A DNA stretch of 64,000 nt from Lethocerus indicus. Lineage: Eukaryota > Arthropoda > Insecta > Hemiptera > Belostomatidae. This document shows, one piece after another, positions 34,176-46,215 of the stretch. The position numbers and the translations under genes are program-made. The DNA lies in assembly GCA_019843655.1 (NCBI GenBank), contig JACDQD010000004.1:12276001-12340000 (forward strand). The letters are read 5' to 3'. Every line of letters starts with the position of its first letter. Within the stretch, counting starts at the first letter, position 1. The notes beneath the pieces were generated by a model. That model did not search any database. It worked only from the letters and a program-made list of their open reading frames with translations, and had not been told where the DNA came from.

Positions 34176-35555
34176 ACAGATACAACGCGCACTGTACACT
34201 TTGCTGTACAAACAAACATAACTTAATTACGAAATGCATCTGTTAATTACATTAATTCATTTGGGACAGCCGTCCGTTGTCGTCTCTTGTACTGTACCCC
34301 TTTTTATACAAATTATTTTTTAATCCCTCTTTTATTGCACATAGCAAAAAAGAATTATAAAATCATAAATTATTATTTATAAAAATTATAATTATAAAAG
34401 AATATTTTACCCGCCTTCAAGTGTCAAATCACTTTTAAGATAGTTGTTTGAAACCCTATTATCCACCTGGAAAGCGATAGTATTCCCAAACCTATTTTAA
34501 TAAACCCCAGTCCTTTGACAGTGCCACAGAACGAATTAGGTATAACCGCTCCAATAATTGGTGCCGGTAGGTAACTTTGTACTCCCTTCGGTGTTCGCGG
34601 TCCTTTTATTATATTGCCTATTTTTTATATTGCCAGAAGTGGTTTAAATAGAGCCTTGCATATTTTTATCGCTTAATATAAAACGTAAATATGCATTTGT
34701 ATTATATTAAGGAACTATTACGATTGTTTAACACCGTTTGAACGAGATAAGAAAGTTAAAATCTGCAAGTCATTCTCTGATTATACAACTCAAGAACTAG
34801 TTCCTCACGGAAATATCGCAGACATAATATTATTATATTATGCACTTGATAATACCTTACGGAAAAAAGATATTACCTCATGTTCGTCTTTGTTTTGTCT
34901 AAAATTGTGAAGCCCTCTTGTGAAATCCGCCATTGGAGTCACCGAATTGTTTTTAACTCGCAAAAATATTTCTGATTTACCGCTTTGGGTCTTTTCCAGG
35001 ACTTTATGTAAGAACGTCAATTACTGATATTTACTGCGATAGTTAGCTGGCCAGATCGCCGCCGTTTAATAATAGAGCACCCTTCCCGTCCCCTACGTTT
35101 CCCTTTATAGACCGTTCTGCAAGATTGACCTTCACCTGCTGATCTACAATTGTGGCTTTGGCTTGAGATTACACGGTACTGAATTGTACGCTGTCCCGGT
35201 CTCCACCTCCTCGCAAGATGGAGGCTAATATGTATTATAATAATTTAATTTAGCTTTCTCGATTATATAAATACAAACCAATTACAAATGGTTATCGTTT
35301 TAACAGAAATATTATTCGGAGTGGAAATACTGTGGACTCGATAGTGATATCTTTTGGGGATAATAAAATAAGTACGTTCTTCGAGCGTCTTTAAACGGAG
35401 GATTATGTTAATTTGAAAGTATTGAAATTGGGAATCCGTGATACCACCTTTTAACAGCCATAATAAACTTCTAAAAATAAACCTCGATACCTGATTTATT
35501 TGAAACGTTCAGTGATTAAGTTTGTTCAGTATTCTTGGGACGAGGAAAAGTATCT
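34176..35555. other. AT-rich non-coding stretch
   Basis: No gene recognised. A very AT-rich segment at 34340-34410 carries ATAAAT/ATTTAT mini-hairpins. Nothing else stands out. Confidence 0.45.
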
Positions 35556-35559
35556 TTAA

Positions 35560-35720
35560 CGAAGATTCGCGGAAACCGACGGCAAGATTGAGCCCACGAT
35601 GAAGAGGAGTAAATTAGTTCAGAACGAGAGATTAAAAGCTTTCATAAATGCCAAACAGAAATGAGAAGGAACAGAAAAAATTAAGAAATATTCTCGATGC
35701 AGATATTTCAACGAATTTTA
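35560..35720 (+). repeat. Interspersed repeat, copy 1 (partner at 51400-51600)
   Basis: The 13-base run ACGATGAAGAGGA (35596-35608) is shared exactly with 51435-51447. Alignable sequence extends to both sides. Upstream both have ATTCGC, an A/C-rich block and GGC-AG; downstream both have AAA(T/C)TGGTTCAG-type and (A/G)ATGCCAA-CAG stretches. Overall similarity is roughly 65-70% by eye, with indels. It is an old repeat of unknown class, purine-rich on the plus strand, without terminal repeats I can see. Confidence 0.45.
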
Positions 35721-35935
35721 GCAGAAACTTTGACCAGAATTTCATCCTTAATTATCGCGGTGTAATTACTGCAGGCAGGCGGTTGTCTTCATGTACGTTT
35801 TAGAAACGTTACCACAATTCTGCGGGTAATTAATTTATTATACGTGTGGAATAGTAATTCAAGGTAATAATGAAAGAAATTACAGATTAAAAACGAAAGG
35901 GTACCTGATTTTTTCAAAACCGAGAATCCTTAATA
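35721..35935. other. AT-rich spacer
   Basis: Short AT-rich DNA with TAATTAATTTATTA-type cores; no gene recognised. Confidence 0.4.
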
Positions 35936-36360
35936 TTTTATATGAGCTAATGGATTTCAATTTGGAACACTTTATGGATTGGCCACATTTTAATTATTGC
36001 CCGCAGGAAGGCGGGTACGACGAATTGCTCTTTAGTGCATTACACTGCCGGTTGCACTAAATTATAAGAGCCGACCTATGCGGCGGTTATTTATAGCGTT
36101 CTTAAATTGCAACGCACTACTTTTAACCTCACTGTCTGTTGTTCACTTTGAAACTCATATTTCCGCAATGAAAGTAAAGCCGAACACTAAATTAGAATTA
36201 GAGACGGCAACAACGGATATTTTTAACATGTCCTACCGTATTTGTCCCATGTATGATAAAGCCGCCGGGGGACTTATTTACACAGCTTATTTACACTTAG
36301 ATTCGTACGATTACATTGTGGGATCAACCCAGAATGAAACCCTGGATGGAAGCGTCTAGA
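35936..36360 (+). promoter_or_regulatory. Possible regulatory block followed by a small open frame
   Basis: 35940-36060 holds non-repetitive, homeodomain-like cores (GAGCTAATGGATT, TTTATGGATTGG, TTTTAATTATTG) and a GCAGGAAGGCGGG patch. Immediately after, a 93-codon frame (36078-36359) begins with an AT G and a hydrophobic stretch of about 20 residues that could pass for a signal peptide, then a stretch with two potential N-glycosylation sites. I recognise no family and no splice context, and the length is within chance. I do not call a gene. Confidence 0.2.
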
Positions 36361-38555
36361 AATCTTTAGCATCATAACATTTTCTCTACACATCACTTTT
36401 TAAGTTTGTAATTTTTTAATCGATTGACAAATTCTCAATTTTTAATCCCCGTATATCTTATTTTTTGTCCTATCATGATGCATTTTTGCGTAGAATTTAA
36501 TTTCGTACCTTCTTAGCATTTAATCTTTGCAACTAAATCTGTCCTACAGCCTTTTGAAGTCATAAATACATTCGGGGGTTCTTCCGTGTTGCATTCTTTA
36601 TGACCATGATTGACGCTATCTATATCCATAGACGGCGTATTATTTTTATACCCACTTTTTGCGGCAAACCTTTGTTTCTTTGAACCTTAAACCGCCTCTA
36701 CCTTTTGGAATCGAAACAATTAAGGGCAAAGCGTAGGCACTGTTAAGCTAGATTGTGTGCCGGCTCCCTGATCGCCGAGCAGGGGCTACTGCAAGGTCAG
36801 ATTCATACGTTTCCGACTCTGGTAACTCACGGTTTCCTTTTTAGTACCGAGACGACGCGGACTACAGCGTATTTTATGGCGTCACGATTTTACGTGTCTA
36901 ACTTTGTTTAAAAAAAAAACAAAAACCTTATATTTCGACATATTTTACGGTACATACATTTGTTTTATGTTTATTCTATGTACGTTCATTCGATGTGTCG
37001 TAATATATTATAAACAATTTAAAAAGTGTAGACATTTAGAAATTCTGCTATTTGTGTCTGCACACAACAGCCATGCCATTATTGAGTCGTAATTGCTCTG
37101 TGTAGATTGTGAAAAATTCCCTTCTGTACCCCTTTGGTGTTTTCCCTAGTCTCTGCTATGTAAATTCGCCAAAGTGCGTATATACTAGATGATTTTCAGT
37201 TGGTTGAACCCTCAAAAGGGATTTCGACAATTCCCATTTTAGGACAAATTGTATTTGCCAATCTGTGTTAATCCCTCCCTGCTCTGATCGTCTGATGCTC
37301 CTTATATGTTAGGCACTGTTCACAACTCATTTGCTACCCACAGAGAGGATATCTTTTGTTGTCCATGACCCGTGAAAGGGGCGGAGCCGTCCTAAATCTC
37401 CCCCTTTTAACAGGTTTATGTATTTCTCCCTTGTTATTTATTTATCCCTTATGTTTTATTTAATTGTAGATCAATATCTACGTCTATACACTTGTTTCTG
37501 TACACAGTTACGTGTAATTTGTTGATCATAATATTAATGTTAGAATTAAACTTATTTTAAGAAATTTACCTAACGGTTTTTGAACCGGTGTAATGGGAGC
37601 CGACGTGAGTAAATATTTCACTGAAGAAGACAAACGAGAAGCAAAACAGTCTCACGGACCATGACACTAATCAGTAGTAGATGCATTCGTTTAGTTAAAG
37701 CCGGTGTGAGCTGTGGAAAACATTTATGAGCCCGGTGGCGTTGGATGTTTCCTGAAAGGTCATTAATTACTACTGCGGGGAAGACTGAAGCCGCTCTCAA
37801 CAACCAGTCCAAGGACGCCGCGACTCCAGTGTTATGACAGGCCCCATTCATTCATAAAGGAAAACGATACTTCTCGTTCGTTCGAACAAGGCTTTTCTTT
37901 TCATTCTACCAGCGTGCTATTCGGGGGAAATTGTTCATTCGTCATAGTTCATTGTCTAGTATCGGGAGATACTCAATGATACTGTATATAGTTTACCTAG
38001 CTTAACAAGAAATTAGACTTGGAGAAATTGTACTCCCCGGCGATTCATCTGTAATACCCAACTGGGTGGGTTATGGGCGTTCGTTCTTCACGGCTGTGAC
38101 TCGGGCAAAGGTCGGAACGAATATGAGGCGCGTGACCATCTACAGGGGCGTCCGTCTTCTTCTCGCTGTATGTCAGTGCCGTGAGCACAGACGCGCTACA
38201 GGTGGTGATCTATAATTAGGAAGAGTGCTATAAAAACAATTCTAGTCTAAATAGAGATACAGTAAAGATAATAGAAGCAATAGACCCTACCACGACGGGA
38301 GATATTTTACAACAAATCGGAATGAAAACTTATGAATGTATTATTTCGGAAGTTAAGATTTTGGTGAGTTTTTATGTTGACATTTTTGAAGAAAACGTTG
38401 AGAAATAATAGTTCATTTCGGAGTTCATATTTTAAGTATATAAAGATATTGATTCCGCTAAACGATTCCGCCCGCATAAATATCCCTTGTCGGTCGAATA
38501 TTTAAAGAGTCAAAGCTGTGGCTATTGTGTTAGGTCAGTATAGTGTCGGTCTGTC
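36361..38555. other. Non-coding stretch with a possible diverged ribozyme-element copy
   Basis: At 37621-37652 the plus strand reads CTGAAGA, then CGAGAAGC, AAAAC and GTCT in the order seen in the hammerhead elements. It has an insertion in stem II and loss of the CCG of stem III, so it is a weak candidate remnant. AGTATC/GATACT forms a hairpin at 37958-37973. No gene recognised. Confidence 0.35.
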
Positions 38556-39040
38556 TGTGTGATCATTGTGGGTTGGCGGGCCTCAGTCATGCGCACTGCG
38601 TACGCTTGCCTCGACACTCGCGGCCCGATTTCTGCGATGAGCGCACGAGCCTCGCAGCCCCGTCCTACTCACCTGTGCCGTTGTTTCAGCCCACGCTTGT
38701 TCCCCCGTCCGCCCGCAGTGTACCCGGACGCGTGTTCTCGAACATGTGATTGTACGCTAGGATAAAGTTCCGGGTCACCACTTACCGCCGAAACGGTACG
38801 AGGCGTTCCGACTCTCCTTTCTGACCGCCAGTCGGAGAAAAATACAAGGTAAACCTAGAATTAGCATCCCAGAGTCCCTAGTGTGGGCCTAGGAATAATC
38901 ACCGGAGTAATATCGGGCGTCCCTTCAGTTTCACTCCGGTCCGCGCCCGTTTTAGTTCCGACCGCGCTCGCAAAACGCGCTCGGGCTAGTGACGTTCCAC
39001 AAGGTGACCGGCGGATCGGTAAACGCCTGCACGTGTATGT
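38556..39040. other. CpG-rich patch
   Basis: This is one of the most CpG-dense parts of the window. CGCGCTCG occurs twice, at 38963-38970 and 38976-38983, followed by a TGACGT core at 38990-38995. Two overlapping plus frames of 68 codons (38543-38749, 38559-38765) are open together, a composition effect. It could be a CpG-rich promoter or first exon, but no TATA box, start site or coding domain can be assigned. Confidence 0.35.
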
Positions 39041-40480
39041 AGTTTTTCAGTGACCATGGTGACAGTTCCTATGGTTTTTTATTCCTACACCCATTTAATA
39101 ACGGAGCGCGGGATGCATTTGTTATTAGATTTATCAATGTGGATCAAATATATTTAGTTATATTCTTATACAGCTCCAATCTCATTCAGTATTTCAACAT
39201 ATTGAAAATAAAGTATTGCTGCGGCTTAATTTATGTACATTATTATAAACAGCTATGTCTAAGCGTTAATAGAAATCGCATCGCGGAATAAGAATAAAAA
39301 AGCATGCAAAATGCGGTGGTATGAAATTACCATTTGATGTGTAATTATCTCTGTCAGGAAAAGAACTAGTCTCAGAACACACATTTTCAGGACGCCCGAA
39401 GGTCACGGGCATTTCTGTTCCAGGTGCTGGGGGCTGGTTATGATGTAGCAGGGCATGACTAAGAGGTTTGCGATTGCGAGGACTGACAAACTTATTTTGT
39501 TTCCCGTTTTTATCTTATAATTCCTTAATATCCCTAACGAAAGAAGACAGCGGGAGAGCAGGGAGAGTGAGATGTCTCGTTCTTAACCCTCCCTCATCGC
39601 CAGATCTCATCTGGCGGGGGTGTACATGTATATATATGCATGATATCGCTGTCATACTCCTACTAACAAAACCGAATGTGTGTACCCATGTAACCATTTA
39701 CACTCCGTTTCATATCTCTATAATGTGCATTGCCCCTCTGCTGTTTCATCTTTTTTTTTACTTATTCAATATTATTATTTACGATAAATTATGTAGGTGA
39801 GAAATTTGTTTCTCCTTTTTATTTTGAAACTTTGTTTCTAGCTGTCGGTCCTTCGACTATTTTTCTATTTATGCTGAAATAATGATAGCGTGATAATCTC
39901 AGCTTTTTTTTTATCCCGAAAGGATAGTCAATGTTTTTATTAATTATTATTAAAAGTCAAGACTCAGTTTAAAGCCAAGTAAGGTCAAGTTTACAATTAG
40001 GTACACAAAATTTCGGTTATGTAAATTTTAGGCCGTTGTGGGTGGTGTGTCATGTACATTTAACTGCACGATGGAACGGTTCAAAAGACGGTGGAAATTA
40101 ATTTCGTGAGGTAGGTAGTCGGCCAGTAGAGGAGGCTTGGCATTTCATTATTGACCCTTCTTGGACACAGAAATGTAGTTATGTCCTGTTCCTGTTCATC
40201 AATATGTATGGGCCCGCCCCTAAATAAATGGGTTCCCTATCAGTGCGTCTCAAAACTGTTGTGTAGACACCGACATTAACGCCGTACAAGCAACTAATCG
40301 GAGCCAAATTAACGTCAACAAATTCGTTGGTACCTTTGCAATAACAAAATAATTACAAGCCAGTGCCTAAAATAAACAGAAAACTATCGTTGATACAACT
40401 ATCCTTTCGGTTATTCGTCATGTCCAGTAGTAGCTTTCCTACTGATAAAGCTAGTGGCCCACAAGCAACCCACGTGACTC
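39041..40480. other. Non-coding stretch with a tight 8-bp hairpin
   Basis: CGCCAGAT (39598-39605) and ATCTGGCG (39609-39616) pair exactly across a 3-nt CTC loop. The 110-codon frame at 39468-39800 spans this site and has no domain. The rest is unremarkable AT-rich DNA. Confidence 0.45.
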
Positions 40481-40535
40481 ACCAAACCTACTGACGCAAA
40501 GCAAATGATGATGGCGAGAAGCCGGATTGGCGGCG
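40480..40535 (+). mobile_element. Damaged copy of the hammerhead-bearing element
   Basis: CCTACTGACG (40488-40496) is followed by an A-rich insertion and then ATGATGGCGAGAAGCCG (40508-40524). The stem II unit GGC, GAGAA, GCC is thus present, but the core is split and GAAA is replaced by GGAT. The 5' leader (GTGACTCACCAAAC) resembles that of the copy at 7606. Not expected to be active. Confidence 0.5.
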
Positions 40536-42740
40536 ACTTATCTTTGATTGTTGAATATTTGCGGTTATATTAGTATTGTCTAGTAAAGTTAAGAATGCCT
40601 TAATCATATCAAAACGCTGCAAATTAGTTTGTATTTTTTTAAGTTTACTGTATTTAAGAAAACTGTATAGAAATATAACTCAATATTAGCTGATAATTAT
40701 AACCAGCCAAATACAGCTAGTATACTCTGGTCCTGGGGTTATTGGGAATATAATTTTCCGAAAATTAGTGGGCCATTGAAGCGGATAAACCAACTAGAGT
40801 TTGGTGAGAACTGTGCTCCGAATATCGATTCACCACCGGTTACAAGGCCGACCTCTCTGCCTCTTTTATCTGTTGGGCAACCCTGTATCCGTTTTTTTTT
40901 ACCGTCAGAACTAAATTGTTTTATGGATTCGATCCACTTAAACAGTCGCGAACCGTCGGGAGCACGGTAAGAAATATATAGATATTGTAATGTTGGTCTC
41001 TCTCTTGATCGCGTCTAGGGTGTGTATATTCAAGATATATATCTTTGTACATTGATTACTAAATAATATTGCAATGTTGGTTTTTTTCCTGTGCTTCATA
41101 ATCAGTTATTTTTCATTTATTTTGTTATACCTTCATTTTGAGTATCGCAGTCTCTGTGCGAGTTTTTAGATGGTAGGCAATCACAATATTTTCTGGTGTG
41201 TTCGATTCATAATTTTTTTTGGCCCTTTACGTTGATAACATCGACCTCATTAATTTTGGTCTGTGGAAACTATCCCCGTTTTCGTTATGTTTGGAGACGA
41301 CTGATCTGAGACCCTAATTTATGGTGAGACGCTCCGTTCGTATCTTGTTGCCATTAATTTTTATTTATCTACTGTTTTTTGTTTTATATTTCTCGCTCTG
41401 ACGCAATGCGCGTTCTTTTTTTTCTATCCGAGATCCGTCGACGGGATAACGAACGACGTACGGTATATAGAGGTCAAACACCAATACCATCGAGGGGCCA
41501 TCCTCTCGAATGAAACCTCAATTATGTAAAAGTTATTTCTGTGCGAATTTTGTCTGATTACTGGGACATTTTTGTTTATAAATAGCCTTAATCAAAATGC
41601 TCTCATAGTGATATGACAATATTTTTTACAGAGTAGGATTGCAGAGATTGCAATTTCAAATACTTAAGTTTAGTTCTTCGTGGTTGTAGTACAGTAGTTT
41701 TTTGCCTTAGAATTCAGCACTAAATATCATAAATCCTGAAGAGTATATTTCACCGTATGCACAGTTTGAATAGACAAAAAATATATATGCTTAGGTATTA
41801 CCAAAATATGCGAAATTGAGATGAAACTAGAATTGACACATCTCTCATCTTTGTTACTATCTGTTACTATTTTAGTGGTGTGCAGTCACGGTCTCCCGTA
41901 TGAATCGGATTGTAAATAATTTCCAAATGACGCATGTTTATTAAAATGTATGCAAGTCGATTCATAAAACTGAGACAAAGAAATATTTTTCCGCGTTATG
42001 GAAAATGCTGAAACTCGCGGACGGATCGTGTGTGCGTGCAGCAACAGTAGAGCGGATGCTAACAATAACTACAAATTGACTTACATAATGATGCATCATC
42101 GGGTCTGACACGGATACATGTTTACAGTGGCAACGCTCGCACTTTTCGCTGCCCTCCACTTTTAAATTGGAATCATTTACAGCTGTCGGAAAATTCCGGC
42201 CGAATTTTCATTGTCTCCACTCGCCAATGTCCATCCCGAAACCTTTAACCTTGTACATTTTATATGGTATCGCATTTTCCCCATCGTTTGACTCCTGCCA
42301 CGACTGGCAATCGGTTTTCAGGGAATTACGATAATACATTTTTCGAATACCAAGTACAAGATTCATTGAAGGGACAGTTTTTACGAAAAGAAAATTGGAG
42401 AAAGTTTTTCAATTTACTTGGCAATATGTTTGTAGCGAACAACACTCGTAGATTCACTTTAAACTTGCACAATTATAGAGTCAATAAATAAGTAATAGTT
42501 ATGCCTAGGTTATAAATTACTGAGCCTTGTATATAGTGACAAGTAATGTAATTACGCCCTCGGCTATAAAATTTATTGAACCTTTGATTGTAATGATTCG
42601 CGATTACATTTTACCGTTTAAGGGGGAAGCATTATCAGATCCATGCAAAATTCCCCACATTCAGTTAATGTAATTAACCCACCGGATCACGTGAATTGCT
42701 CATGATAGGAGTCGGTTGCGCAATCATCTCGGGCTCTGTT
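40536..42740. other. Non-coding stretch with palindromes
   Basis: Perfect palindromes at 41032-41045 (AAGATATATATCTT) and 41435-41444 (CCGTCGACGG); an 8-bp hairpin at 42189-42209 (GAAAATTC, CGGCC, GAATTTTC). No gene recognised. A miR-125-like dodecamer at 41306-41317 was rejected. Confidence 0.45.
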
Positions 42741-43220
42741 CTCCTAAGGAATATTTTAACTCCCTCCCCCCTTCCCCCCACTCTGGTGGATATGTGCCAA
42801 CGCACCCAGCCATGATACGCTCACCGATTCCACATTTAAATCGGGGATGGGCATGGCTCAGGAGGTGTTATTAATGCCCGGTATGATCGCCCGTTTAGGG
42901 TTCCGTGTTCTTTGGTCGGGGAGCGTCCCCGACCCCCCCTCCGTTATCAGCGTTTGGGCTATCTCTTATGCGTCTGCCCATTAAAACTGTCTGGGCCCAT
43001 TACCGTCCGACCCCGCGGAGTCGTCTTCAGTTCGCGGCCGTGCGATATGTCGCTGTCCCAGCGCAGCTTTGTTTGTCCGCTCCGAAAGCGAAACTGCTCT
43101 CCGGCTGCGATTCCCCTTGTGCGGTGAACTCGAATCCTATCGATTGTCATTGTACCGACATTTTAACCGTTTAGTGCGGACCGTCCGTCATGTCACCGCT
43201 CCCGTAATGAAGCACGCAGT
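42741..43220. other. C-run tract and GC-rich patch with a strong hairpin
   Basis: Runs CCC, CCCCCC and CCCCCC lie at about 42762-42779, giving quadruplex potential on the minus strand. From 42900 the DNA is GC- and CpG-rich. Three frames (42905-43174 and 42912-43127 plus, 42959-43150 minus) are open at the same time, again a composition effect. A GC-only-type hairpin at 42914-42934 is listed separately. Possibly a promoter-like patch. Confidence 0.35.
42914..42934. repeat. GC-rich 8-bp hairpin with 5-nt loop
   Basis: GGTCGGGG (42914-42921) and CCCCGACC (42927-42934) are exact complements around AGCGT, directly followed by more C residues. It is thermodynamically one of the strongest short stems in the window. 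Confidence 0.75.
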
Positions 43221-43669
43221 GGGCAAAGAATGGAAATTGTGTATGTTCAAAACGAATATGCGAAAACACCGCTTCCGAATTAAATATGTGAGTAACATTA
43301 TTCCCCGCCACGGGCCAAGCATCTTACAGCTTTCGTTATTACCGAACACGCTTTACTTGCATGTATTGTAGGCTAATATCGGGGAGATAAGCACACAGTG
43401 TTGAGAATTATAAGAGAGTTTTATGTCTGTATAAAACTTTAAAAGAGTCGGAGTATCGTCTCCTGTGATTTTCTGCATCATTCTAAATTTGTATTCAATC
43501 ATCGCCTTTGCTCCAATCGGTTTATGCTATAGAGTCACTGCAAGCATTATATGCAGTATATAGAGGAAGATAGTTAAATTAATACTAATGGCTATTTCTG
43601 AAGGATACCAGTTCACTTTAAAAATCCGTGAATTATTTGTTTGATAACAAATCTGCTTGAATTTTGAAT
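43221..43669. other. Non-coding stretch
   Basis: Contains the end of a 100-codon plus frame (43069-43371) without a domain. A nested hairpin is possible around 43531-43565 (ACTGC/GCAGT with flanking CTATA/TATAG). Nothing further recognised. Confidence 0.35.
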
Positions 43670-44210
43670 AGCAAAAGGTTTTGCGCCATCAAATGAAAAT
43701 TATTCTCAACAGTGTTTCTGAACTTATTACCGTTTTTATCTTCCATTCCATGCATCCTGCCAGCAGTAGCTTATAATTTGTCTGTGAAACTGCCAACAGT
43801 GCAAAATTGTTGTTGGGAATATTTTGTAAGGAATAACAGCTTGTCGCTGGTAGACATATTTAATTTCGCCCGTCCTTGAATAATGCCTGATGACAGCTTT
43901 CAACAGGCTCTCACCACAGCAACAGAGCGTTAATAAACTATAAAGGGATCTAATAATTGTCTGCTATCGGGGTTAATCAGCTTGTGTCATGATTCACAAA
44001 GGAATGCATTCTGGAATTATTGGTTTGGATCATTTAACTATAATGAGAGGAATGTGCAGACTAATGCCGTAGCGGGCATTTTATGGCACAATTGAACGAT
44101 AAGACAATAAGATTAATTGTCACAGAGGTTTTATAATAAAATACGGCCAGCCTCGCTCACATGCAGAATTGAATACTGGCTGTATCGTTTCAACAACCGT
44201 CTGCATACAC
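43670..44210. promoter_or_regulatory. Candidate conserved non-coding element (enhancer-like)
   Basis: Over 500 bp without low-complexity sequence or frames, dense in motifs typical of developmental enhancers. These include ACAAAGG (43996-44002, Sox/TCF type), palindromic GAATGCATTC (44002-44011, paired TEAD-like GGAATG) and AATGCC/GGCATT (44063-44080). TTTTATGGC (44079-44087, Cdx/posterior-Hox type) and an ACAAT...ATTGT inverted pair (44104-44120, Sox type) follow. The individual matches are short; it is their density and the even, balanced composition that suggest constraint. Cross-species alignment would decide it. Confidence 0.3.
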
Positions 44211-45999
44211 ATTGCATCCATCTTTATTACTAGTAGTACCTCTTTATATCGCTATTTGTTGGCCTAGTTTTTTCGCGACTGGGGAGATAAATAGGACAAT
44301 GAAGGTCAATTTGCTCCTCCGCTTCACTTTGCATTAGTTGGTATTTCCGTTTGGTGTGCATTGACAAAATCTATGTATTTAAATTTTTAGTAGTATCGTC
44401 TGACCGTCCCAACAGTGCTCCTTAGTGTTGAAACTGTCCCGGTAGCCCCCTCAGCACCCATTCAGCGCCGCCGTTGACCATTTCCGGAATTCCTCGTTTG
44501 GAGTCCTCATTGTCCCTCAAAACATTATTATTATATAAAACAATTATTTTACTGTGTTCTCTCAAACATTCTGTGGATGTGAGACGCTTTTAGACCTTTG
44601 CCTTTTGCGTATTATTTATGCAAGATATTTGACAGTTTCAATGAAGAAGCCTGGCAACATGGGGAGCTACACACCGCCTTGCCATATTTATGAATCTTCA
44701 CTCGCTATAACCGGACATTTAATAACGTTATTACCCGGTAAAGTCCAAGGGCTTTATGAAGCGAAAATATAGACCCGAACGGGTCATATTTTATCAACCC
44801 GTTTTCCGTTTTCATTAAAAACTCTGCATCCTTTAAAGGTATCAGTGTGTTAAATACCAGTCAACTGAACGAAAACGCGTAACCCAAAAAACGATGAAAA
44901 CCCGTATGAAAAGGCGAAAGAACCGGTAGGTAGAAAGCCATAGAGTCTAGAGAAACTGACTTTTCAAATATGATGGTAATGTTTAGTACGATACACCGGC
45001 TATACAAGCCCCACATCTCATCTTTTTATGTATGAAGTGCAGTACTATGATACTTTTAAAAGTGCAGACTCTTCGGGTGTATAAGGGCAACATTTTCTTC
45101 ACGTAACATCTTCTATAAGATGATATAAGAAGAAAAAAAAATTGCTCTATATATTTTAAAAATTACATGTTAATTTAGCGAATGATGTTGTAAATTTGGA
45201 GCTGAATTGTTTGCCGGTGATGTGCCGTGTAACTCATTAGGGGGAATGAGCAAATAAATCCATTTCTGTGTACAGATTTCGGTGGGTGTTACCATTGAAC
45301 GCTCGCATTAATTTAAGGGATTTCATTGTATTTACTCTAATCGAGACCCCAAATTTGACGCCTGAATGGTTTTTCATTATTTGCTCTCAAGTCAGGTGAA
45401 AAATAGCCCCTACTCTAATGATATATATAGTTTTTAGGAAATAAATTCAATTGGAATTTCATTTTCTATTGGTTTCCTTTTTCCATGTTTTTTTTTAGAT
45501 CTTTTCTATAAGTGTCGTAGGCTTTATAAATAAAATTCATCCGCTGATGCAACAGATGCGTTAGCACAAACGTTATCCACTGTTATAAACGGAATCCTTA
45601 TATTCCGCCTCGAGTTACAGACATTGATTTATTTGCGCATATTAAACAACGGTAGTCGGTGTGCCTCAACGTAAACGTCATTCCACAATTTGTTAGCGAG
45701 GGGCACTTAGGATCCGGTTTCATAAGTTATTGCCTTATACGTTATAGGATACTTATACTTCATGGTTATTCATATTATATTTAACCGACTTCAAAAACGA
45801 TCTTGGACTAATGAATTCGATGAAGGTACTGAATTTTTAGTACCTTACTAGAAAATCCACGTTTAGATATGCGTATAATGGTTTCAGCAGATGGTTCGTT
45901 CGAAATGTGACTCTGTATTTTTTATTACAGAACTTAATAATACAACTATCAATTTCATTGAATGCAGTGCCTATGTTAAATGAATTGGTAAAGTGTAAA
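44211..45999. other. Non-coding stretch with an 8-bp hairpin
   Basis: AAGGTACT (45823-45830) pairs exactly with AGTACCTT (45839-45846). A CATCTT/AAGATG mini-hairpin lies near 45109-45124. A 72-codon frame at 44554-44772 has no domain. No gene recognised. Confidence 0.45.
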
Positions 46000-46215
46000 T
46001 GGGCCATAGATTGGTATCATTAATGTTGGATGGTATGCTGATCATGATAATGTATTTATATACCCCATGAAGCAATAAAAGGTTATGCAAATGATTGATG
46101 ATTGTGTTCTAATGAATTACAGAGCCTCAATTCCATGACATTATCAAACCCATATTTTTTATTCGATGTTTAAATGCCTATAAATAATAATCAATTGAAA
46201 TAGTCTTCAACATTC
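46000..46215. promoter_or_regulatory. Candidate conserved non-coding element with octamer and PBC/Hox motifs
   Basis: ATGCAAAT (46085-46092), the exact POU-family octamer, runs directly into TGATTGAT (46092-46099), the PBC-Hox composite consensus. They are preceded by a CAATAAAA core and followed by AATTA/TAAT cores. A juxtaposed octamer and PBC-Hox site is typical of developmental enhancers. The rest of the block is non-repetitive. Function is inferred from motifs only. Confidence 0.35.

Noticed and set aside
36078..36359. 93-codon frame with a hydrophobic, signal-peptide-like start
   Set aside because: Length is within chance for this composition. AT-rich DNA often translates to hydrophobic stretches, and no family, splice site or conserved cysteine pattern is seen.
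38150..38178. Minus-strand CACTGACATACAGCGAGAAG resembling a damaged element copy
   Set aside because: Only the CTGA and CGAGAAG words match; the order and spacing of the remaining parts are not preserved.
41306..41317. CTGAGACCCTAA, identical to the central part of miR-125/lin-4
   Set aside because: The preceding seed base is wrong (T instead of C). No complementary arm that could form a pre-miRNA hairpin is found within about 60 bases on either side.
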